In this document: in pieces, positions 32,447-37,681 of the stretch
How the letters are laid out: every line of letters begins with the position of its first letter
Numbering within the stretch: position 1 is the first letter of the stretch
From: Deltaproteobacteria bacterium
GTDB taxonomy: Bacteria > Myxococcota_A > UBA796 > JAFGLY01
Direction of reading: 5' to 3'
DNA: 37,681 nucleotides
Assembly (NCBI GenBank): GCA_016927815.1
Contig: JAFGLY010000014.1
Span: 1-37,681 of the forward strand
Notes under the pieces: model-generated
Seen by the model: only the letters and a program-made list of their open reading frames with translations
What the model was told of the DNA's origin: nothing
Database searches by the model: none
Translations under genes and position numbers: made by a program

Positions 32447-34120
32447 CTACAGGCGACGGCGCCGGAGCCATGTGCCCAGGGCTCCGGCCACGGCGAGGCC
32501 AGGTACGAACAGGAGGGCGAACGCCCACACCAGGACGCCCTGCAGCACGCTGACCTGGAGCGTGCCCTTGGCGGCCTCGTTGGGACGGATGGAGACCTGA
32601 TCCTCCTCCCCGACCAGCCACGCCACGGTGTTGAGGAAGAGATCCTGGTTCATGCCCTGGACGAAGAGCTGGTTGGAGGCGAAGGACGCATCGCCGACCA
32701 CCACGAGGCGGCCGTGCTGGGAGGCGGGGGCGTCCTCCGGAGCGGCAGCCGCTTCCTCGGGAGTGTCGGCCGCCGGATCGAGGGCCTCGGGGGCCGACTC
32801 GGCCAGCGCCACGGGCAGAGTCGGCGCGGGCGCCACGGCCACCTCCTCCACCGGTACCGCCGCCGGATCCGTGATCTCCACGACCGCCGCGATGGGCACC
32901 GAGCCCACGATGTCCTCGCCCTGGGTGGGCTCGGCGGGGATGGAGGCGTCCATCCGGGTTTCGGCCCAGGAGGCCACGCTCGTGCGGGCCAACTCCTGCA
33001 CCTGGAGGCCCTCGGCGGGTTCCTCGACCCGGGAGACCGAGCGTGCGAACTGGAAGAGCAGGCCCTCGAGGTCCTCGGTGACCGGGTGGAAGTCGATGCG
33101 ATCCTTCGTGACCACGACGAACGTGGCATCGAGCCCGATCCGGCGGGCGTCCGGGTTGTCCTCGAGGACGAGGTCTTCCTTGAGGGCGAGCCCGTAGCGA
33201 GCGAGATCCTTCGCGGTCTCCGGAAGCGTGAGCGGCTCCAGCAGGAGCATCGCGGCCCCGCCCTCCACGACGTACCGGGCCACGGCCTCGCGCTCCACGG
33301 GTAGCAGGTCCACTCGAGGCCCCGGCACCACCAGCACCTCGCAACGGTCGGGCACGCCGCCCGACTCGAGGAGATGGACCTTCTCGACGGTGTAGTTCTG
33401 GCCTTCCAGCTTGAGCACGACCGCGCCGTACCCATCGGGGCTCTGGTCGTCGTCCGGATCGGCCTCGCCGTGCCCCGTGGAGAAGCACACCACGTGCTCC
33501 CTGCCTGCGGTGACCCGGATGAGGGCGTTGGTCAGGGCCTCCTCGTCGAAGCTGGACTCGAGGCGCTGGCGGGAGGTGCCGGAGGAGAGCACCACGGTGC
33601 CCCACTGGCTCGTGACCTCGAACTGCTGGGAAAGGAACGGTTCTGCGAGGGGGTCGTGGAACGCCACGGCCACGCGGGGCGAGCGGATCCGGTAGCCCTC
33701 CACGAGGTCCCGGAAGGAGGACTCCTCGGGGGTCTCCTTCTGGAAGAAGGCCACGATCTGCACGTCTTGGTCCAGGCCGTCCAGCACCTGCAGGGTCTGC
33801 TCGGACAGCGTGAAGCGCTGGCTCGAGGTGATGTCCCAGCGCTTGTCGTAGCGGACCGCCAGCAGGTTGGCCGCCACCGCGAGGCCCAGGGCCAGGAGGA
33901 CGAGCACCACGGCGCCGCCTCCATACCGGACCGCACGGCTGCGCATGGAGACCCCAATCCGGGCACGCTCCAGCCAACCCCATAGGAGGAGCAGCGTGAG
34001 GCCGGCAATGCCCACGCCCAGGGGCCAGCCCTCCCACGCGCCCTCGACCGGGCCGACCACGCCCCAGAGGACAAGCAGGATGAGCCCGACGACGGCGAGG
34101 ATCCAGGCGAACCGCTGCAT
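32447..34120 (-). CDS. GldG-like ABC-transport auxiliary protein
   Basis: The 557-residue protein has three N-terminal membrane helices (about 4-22, 28-47 and 65-88), a large outer region and one C-terminal helix near 535-550. RYDKRWDITSSQRFTLSEQT and STGHGEADPDDDQSPDGYG are typical of the GldG/ABC_transp_aux family (DUF4350-like segments), which works with a GldF-type permease and a GldA-type ATPase in Bacteroidetes gliding and in other phyla for unknown export. An Ala/Pro/Glu-rich stretch (about 415-470) is a flexible loop. GGAGG lies 6 bases before ATG 34120. It directly follows the permease gene (2 bases). Confidence 0.87.
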   Translation of the reverse strand: MQRFAWILAVVGLILLVLWGVVGPVEGAWEGWPLGVGIAGLTLLLLWGWLERARIGVSMRSRAVRYGGGAVVLVLLALGLAVAANLLAVRYDKRWDITSSQRFTLSEQTLQVLDGLDQDVQIVAFFQKETPEESSFRDLVEGYRIRSPRVAVAFHDPLAEPFLSQQFEVTSQWGTVVLSSGTSRQRLESSFDEEALTNALIRVTAGREHVVCFSTGHGEADPDDDQSPDGYGAVVLKLEGQNYTVEKVHLLESGGVPDRCEVLVVPGPRVDLLPVEREAVARYVVEGGAAMLLLEPLTLPETAKDLARYGLALKEDLVLEDNPDARRIGLDATFVVVTKDRIDFHPVTEDLEGLLFQFARSVSRVEEPAEGLQVQELARTSVASWAETRMDASIPAEPTQGEDIVGSVPIAAVVEITDPAAVPVEEVAVAPAPTLPVALAESAPEALDPAADTPEEAAAAPEDAPASQHGRLVVVGDASFASNQLFVQGMNQDLFLNTVAWLVGEEDQVSIRPNEAAKGTLQVSVLQGVLVWAFALLFVPGLAVAGALGTWLRRRRL

Positions 34121-34122
34121 GG

Positions 34123-34884
34123 CTACCTCCACCGGAAGGCCTCGACCCGTTGGTGGGTCGCGAAGAGGGCGACGGCGATGAACGAGACGTAGTACACGAG
34201 ATCCTTGACGTGCAGCAAGCCCTTGCCCAGCTCGTCCATGTGGGACAGCATCGAGAGGTACGACAGGACCTCCCCCAGGGTGCCCGACGCCGAGGCATCG
34301 GCCCAGGAGGCCACCCAGAAGAGCAGGGACAGTACGAACGAGACCACGAAGGCCACCATCTGGCTCTCGGTGGCGGCCGAGGCCACCAGCCCCACGGCCA
34401 TCACCGACCCCGCCACACCCAACAGGGCCAGGTAGGAGGAGATCACCACGCCCAGGTCGGGTTCGCCGATCCACCACAGGATCAGGGGGTAGTGGGCCGT
34501 GGCGAGCAGCATCACGAGTACGAATCCCATGCCACCGAAGTACTTGCCGAGCACGATCTCGACGGTGCGCACCGGCGAGGTGAGCAGCATCTCCAGGGAG
34601 CGCTGCCGGCGATCCTCGGCGAACAGACGCATGGAGAGCGCGGGGCAGAGCATGAGCAGCACCAGGCCGGTGTTCGAGTAGAACGGTGCCACGAGGTGCT
34701 GGGACAGGTCGATGTCCTGGTAGGGGCTCATCCCGAACTCGGTGGTCTGCAGGGCGAAGAAGCCCACCATCGAGGCGAAGAAGAAGCCCGTGACGAGCAG
34801 GAATGCGCAGAGCGCGATCCATCCGATGGGGGAGGCGAAGTAGGCCTCCAGCTCGCGTCGGGCGATGAAGAAGACGTTCCGCAT
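34123..34884 (-). CDS. ABC transporter permease (GldF-type)
   Basis: The 253-residue protein has six membrane helices with the ABC-2/GldF opening FFIARRELEAYFASPIG and MRLFAEDRRQRSLEMLLTSP. That EDRRxxxLExLLxxP stretch is the cytoplasmic coupling element of the family. No signal peptide. It lies between the ATPase (21 bases upstream) and the GldG-like gene (2 bases downstream), so all three form one transport unit. The substrate is unknown; in Bacteroidetes GldF works with GldA and GldG in gliding. Confidence 0.9.
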   Translation of the reverse strand: MRNVFFIARRELEAYFASPIGWIALCAFLLVTGFFFASMVGFFALQTTEFGMSPYQDIDLSQHLVAPFYSNTGLVLLMLCPALSMRLFAEDRRQRSLEMLLTSPVRTVEIVLGKYFGGMGFVLVMLLATAHYPLILWWIGEPDLGVVISSYLALLGVAGSVMAVGLVASAATESQMVAFVVSFVLSLLFWVASWADASASGTLGEVLSYLSMLSHMDELGKGLLHVKDLVYYVSFIAVALFATHQRVEAFRWR

Positions 34885-34905
34885 CGGGTTCTCCGCGGGG
34901 AAGGG

Positions 34906-35802
34906 TCAGGCGTTCTTGCCGGAGGTGAGACGCAGGTAGATGTCCTCGAGGCGCTCGCGACCGGTGAGCTCCAGAAGGTCCCAGCAGGCGGCAGTCCGCG
35001 CCACCTCGGCCCGCCGGTCCTCACGGGTGCGGATCGCATAGCGACCCTCGCCCTCCGGGCTGCACTCGGTCACGCCCTCGATGGCGGCCAGCGCGGCCTC
35101 CAGCTCGGGCCCGGGCCGTCCCACGCGGACCCGGACGAAGCGCTCTCCGCCGGCCAGGGCATCGATCGCGTCGCTCGCCACGATCCGCCCGCCGGCGATG
35201 ATGAGTACCCGCTGGCAGACGTCCTCCACCTCGGGCAGGACGTGGGTGGAGAGGATCACGGTCCGCTCGCCGGCGAGATCCTTCACGAGGTCGCGGATCT
35301 CCTTGCGCTGCGCCGGATCCAGGCCGCTCGTGGGCTCGTCGAGGATGAGGACCTCCGGATCGTGGACGAGCGCCTGGGCCAGGCCTACCCGCTGCTGGAA
35401 GCCCTTGGAGAGGTGGCCCACCAGGCGGCCCCCCATGTCCGCGAGGCCCACCCGGCCGAGCACCCGGTCCACGGCGGCGTCCAGATCGACCGCCCCCTTG
35501 ATCCGGGCTGCAAACCGAACGTATCCGTTTACGGTCATGTTGGGGTAGAGGGGCGGGACCTCGGGCAGGTAGCCTACCCTCCGGCGGGTCTCGAGCGGGG
35601 ACTCGAAGACGTCCAGGCCATCGATGAGGGCGCGCCCCGAGGTGGCGCCGAGGCTCCCTGCCAGGATCCGCATGGTGGTGGTCTTGCCCGCGCCGTTGGG
35701 CCCCAGGAATCCCACCACCTCGCCTTTCTGCACCTCGAACGTGACGTCGTCGATGGCCAGGGTGGTCCCGTAGCGCTTGGTGAGGTGTTCCGCGACGATC
35801 AT
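34906..35802 (-). CDS. ABC transporter ATP-binding protein (GldA-type)
   Basis: The 298-residue ATPase has Walker A GPNGAGKTTT (34-43), a Q-loop within YLPEVPPLYPNMTV, signature LSKGFQQRV (the usual LSGGQ with K and F changes), Walker B VLILDEPTSGLDP and the H-loop STH. About 70 further residues at the C-terminus form a regulatory region common in GldA/CcmA-type exporters. ATG 35802 is chosen because homology starts there. A possible promoter is TTGACT (35877-35872) and TACCCA (35855-35850) with 16 bases between, on the minus strand. It is the first gene of the exporter operon and divergent from the MopE-repeat lipoprotein. Confidence 0.92.
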   Translation of the reverse strand: MIVAEHLTKRYGTTLAIDDVTFEVQKGEVVGFLGPNGAGKTTTMRILAGSLGATSGRALIDGLDVFESPLETRRRVGYLPEVPPLYPNMTVNGYVRFAARIKGAVDLDAAVDRVLGRVGLADMGGRLVGHLSKGFQQRVGLAQALVHDPEVLILDEPTSGLDPAQRKEIRDLVKDLAGERTVILSTHVLPEVEDVCQRVLIIAGGRIVASDAIDALAGGERFVRVRVGRPGPELEAALAAIEGVTECSPEGEGRYAIRTREDRRAEVARTAACWDLLELTGRERLEDIYLRLTSGKNA

Positions 35803-35956
35803 GGCGTACGTGCTCCGCTCCCCCCAGACGAGGGTCGGTTCGGCCCGGGTGGGTAACCGCCGGTGCGACGGAGTCAACGCCTCTCGGTCACTCTGGATTC
35901 CCACCTGCCCGGCCCCCCGCCTGGCCCCGTCGGCTGGCCCGCGTGGCCAAGGGTCG

Positions 35957-35986
35957 TTGCGCCTGGACAGGTCGTGCCGGTATGAT
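35957..35986 (+). promoter_or_regulatory. Sigma-70-type promoter of the MopE-repeat gene
   Basis: TTGCGC (35957-35962), an 18-base spacer and TATGAT (35981-35986) precede ATG 36017 by 30 bases. TATGAT is one base from the -10 consensus and stands out in GC-rich DNA. Confidence 0.65.
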
Positions 35987-36016
35987 GGGCGTCCTGCCCT
36001 CCTGTCGAGGTGACGG

Positions 36017-37681
36017 ATGCCGACACGCCTCCTCTCTGTCCTGTCCGGGCTCCTCCTGGCCGGATGTTCCAGTGCGTGGACCCCCGACGACGCCGACGGC
36101 GACGGCTTCACCGCCTTGCAGGGCGATTGCTGGGACGCCGCGGAGGGGCCCGAGGGCTCGGGCCTGGGTGGGGCCGACATCCACCCGGGCGCCTCCGAGA
36201 CCTGGTACGACGGCGTGGACCAGGACTGTGCCGTGGACGACGACTTCGACGCCGATGCGGACGGCTTCGTCCCCAGCGACCACGAGGGTCGGACCACCGC
36301 GGGCGTACCCGAGACCGGCTCCCTGCCCGGCGGCGACTGCTGGGACGACCCGGCGTCCGTCCCGGCGGAGTACGCGGTGGTTCCCTCCTCGTTCAGCGAC
36401 AAGGCCGGCACCAGCCTCGCGTGGGCGCAGCCAGCGGCCTCGGAGGTGCACCCCGAGGCCACGGACACGTGGTACGACGGGGTGGATCAGGACTGCGCCG
36501 CCGACGACGACTTCGACCGGGACCTGGACGGGTGGCGCACCGAGGCCTACCCCGACGCCACCGGTACCTACGGCGACGACTGCGTGGACGGGGCGCCTCT
36601 CGACGACGAGAACCCCGCCGGGACCGCCAGCGATGGCATCCATCCCGGCGCCTCGGAGACCTGGTACGACGGCACCGACCAGGACTGCGACGACAACGAC
36701 TGCGACGCGGATGGCGATGGGTTCGACGGCGGGGACGGTACGTGGTGCGTGTCCAACGAGTGCGACGACACCGATCCCGAGATCTACCCCGACCCCGACA
36801 TCCCCGAGGTCTGGTACAACGGCCGGGACGAGAACTGCGACGGGAACGACGGCGACCAGGACGGCGACGGGTTCTGGGCGGCCGACTACGAGGCACTCGT
36901 CGAGGCTGCCGGCGGTACCCCCATGGCCATTCCGGACGGGAGCGAGGGCGACTGCTGGGACGTGCCCTCCTCCGTGGGCGGGATCCCCTCCGACTACGAG
37001 GCCATCAACGGGTTCCCCCAGGCCGACGCCGTGGATGTGCACCCGGCCGCGATGGAGACCTGGTACGACGACGTGGACCAGGACTGCAGCGCCACCTCCG
37101 ACTTCGACCAGGATGCCGACGGCCACGACACCGATGCCTGGGCCGACCGGGACGGTGTGTGGGGCCTCGACTGCGACGACGCCCGGTCCGGGGTGAACCC
37201 AGACGCGACGGAGTCCTGGTACGACGGCACCGACGACGACTGCGACGGGAACGACGGCGACCGGGACGGCGACGGGTACTGGGCCGCCGACTACGATTCG
37301 CTCGTGGTGGCCTCGGGCGGCACCCCGCTCGACGTGCCGGAGGGCTTCGAGGGCGACTGCAACGACGAGAACGCCGCGGTCCATCCGAACCGCGACGAGG
37401 ACTGCGCCACCTCCGGCGTGGACGACGACTGCTCGGGCTCCGACAACGACGAGGACGCGACCGGCTGCACCGACTGGTACTGGGATGGCGATGCCGACGA
37501 TCATGGGGACGCATCCATCGAGCCCACGTGCTTCTGCGTGCCCACCTCGGACTGGACCGCGCTCGAGGGCGACGACTGCGACGACGACGACGACAGCGTC
37601 TACCCGGGGGCCACGGAGATCGTGGGCAACGGGGTCGACGAGGACTGCGACGACGGCGAGATCTGCTACGACGACGCGGAC
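36017..37681 (+). CDS. MopE-repeat, Asp/Cys-rich surface lipoprotein (3' end outside window)
   Basis: An open plus-strand frame runs 555 codons to the window edge without a stop. It begins with a classical lipoprotein signal: basic start, LLSVLSGLLLAGC with an LAGC lipobox at Cys17. The rest consists of Asp- and Cys-rich repeats with DADGDGF-type loops and the signature WYDGVDQDC or its variants (WYDGTDQDC, WYNGRDENC, WYDDVDQDC, WYDGTDDDC), the MopE metal-binding motif, repeated at least six times. Such proteins bind copper or calcium at the cell surface; here the ligand is unknown. ATG 36017 follows GAGGTGACGG. A strong promoter lies at 35957-35986. Two copies of a block 405 bases apart show internal duplication. 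Confidence 0.87.
   Translation, partial: MPTRLLSVLSGLLLAGCSSAWTPDDADGDGFTALQGDCWDAAEGPEGSGLGGADIHPGASETWYDGVDQDCAVDDDFDADADGFVPSDHEGRTTAGVPETGSLPGGDCWDDPASVPAEYAVVPSSFSDKAGTSLAWAQPAASEVHPEATDTWYDGVDQDCAADDDFDRDLDGWRTEAYPDATGTYGDDCVDGAPLDDENPAGTASDGIHPGASETWYDGTDQDCDDNDCDADGDGFDGGDGTWCVSNECDDTDPEIYPDPDIPEVWYNGRDENCDGNDGDQDGDGFWAADYEALVEAAGGTPMAIPDGSEGDCWDVPSSVGGIPSDYEAINGFPQADAVDVHPAAMETWYDDVDQDCSATSDFDQDADGHDTDAWADRDGVWGLDCDDARSGVNPDATESWYDGTDDDCDGNDGDRDGDGYWAADYDSLVVASGGTPLDVPEGFEGDCNDENAAVHPNRDEDCATSGVDDDCSGSDNDEDATGCTDWYWDGDADDHGDASIEPTCFCVPTSDWTALEGDDCDDDDDSVYPGATEIVGNGVDEDCDDGEICYDDAD
36836..37650 (+). repeat. Internal 405-base duplicated block in the MopE-repeat gene
   Basis: The segment starting TGCGACGGGAACGACGGCGA at 36836 recurs at 37241, a shift of 405 bases or 135 codons. 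Both encode GNDGDxDGDG followed by a WAADY block and GGTP. This keeps the frame and points to growth by in-frame duplication. The downstream limit of the second copy is approximate. Confidence 0.7.

Noticed and set aside
32447-34298. Other long frames antisense to or overlapping the exporter genes
   Set aside because: Low-complexity Arg/Gly/Pro translations without motifs; the GldG-like and permease readings explain the DNA.
35888-37504. A minus-strand open frame of about 540 codons, Val/Gly-rich and periodic
   Set aside because: Its periodicity is the mirror of the Asp/Cys repeats on the plus strand, which has a lipobox, a promoter and a ribosome-binding site.
36017-37681. Repeats in the MopE gene as a CRISPR array
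   Set aside because: The repeats keep the reading frame, vary at third codon positions and encode a known protein motif.

Overview
This is a GC-rich (roughly 70%), densely coded chromosomal window. I can support 35 protein genes (two cut by the window edges), no RNA genes, no insertion sequences and no CRISPR array. The abundance of FHA domains, a Hanks-type Ser/Thr kinase with a TonB/AgmX-like tail, a lipoprotein built of MopE-type Asp/Cys-rich repeats, a GldA/F/G-type ABC exporter and a Tad-type TadC protein all point to Myxococcota or another former deltaproteobacterial lineage. That placement is an inference from gene content, not from a phylogenetic marker.

Layout. Positions 1-1340 (minus) hold a DUF1015/COG4198 gene followed by the start of a membrane-anchored protein. 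Positions 1468-6906 are a phospho-signalling block: a large FHA protein, a PP2C phosphatase and a convergent membrane Ser/Thr kinase with a Cys4 N-terminus. The kinase lies downstream of serA and serC (6938-9004, minus), the first steps of serine synthesis. From 9141 to 17395 (plus) runs one long, mostly overlapping operon: ribF, a lone tadC, DUF192, an FHA/HAMP/PAS membrane sensor without an output domain, an FHA-TM-TPR protein, an FHA-FHA-TM-TPR protein and a HEAT-repeat lipoprotein. I see this as the most likely under-described system here: a membrane FHA scaffold probably read by the kinase and phosphatase to the left.

Positions 17415-21865 (minus) carry a CPBP-like membrane protein, an SDR epimerase, a double-domain nitroreductase and a UbiB-family kinase. 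A divergent promoter region with nested inverted repeats separates them from a second SDR epimerase. A PAP2-type phosphatase converges on that epimerase, and a Ycf46-like AAA+ ATPase diverges from the phosphatase. Positions 26194-29481 are the conserved housekeeping run rplU-rpmA-obgE-rsfS-rlmH-comF, with a good sigma-70 promoter. It is flanked by inverted copies of a tandem heptamer (ACAGCCT).

From 29498 a candidate sigma-54 promoter with upstream repeats precedes a 56-residue protein and a protein that looks like a sigma-region-4-like HTH joined to a zinc-binding anti-sigma motif, a transmembrane helix and an outer domain. A DivIVA protein and an SCP2-like lipid-binding protein follow. Positions 32447-35802 (minus) encode the ABC exporter (ATPase, permease, GldG-like auxiliary protein). 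Divergent from it, the MopE-repeat lipoprotein runs off the right edge.
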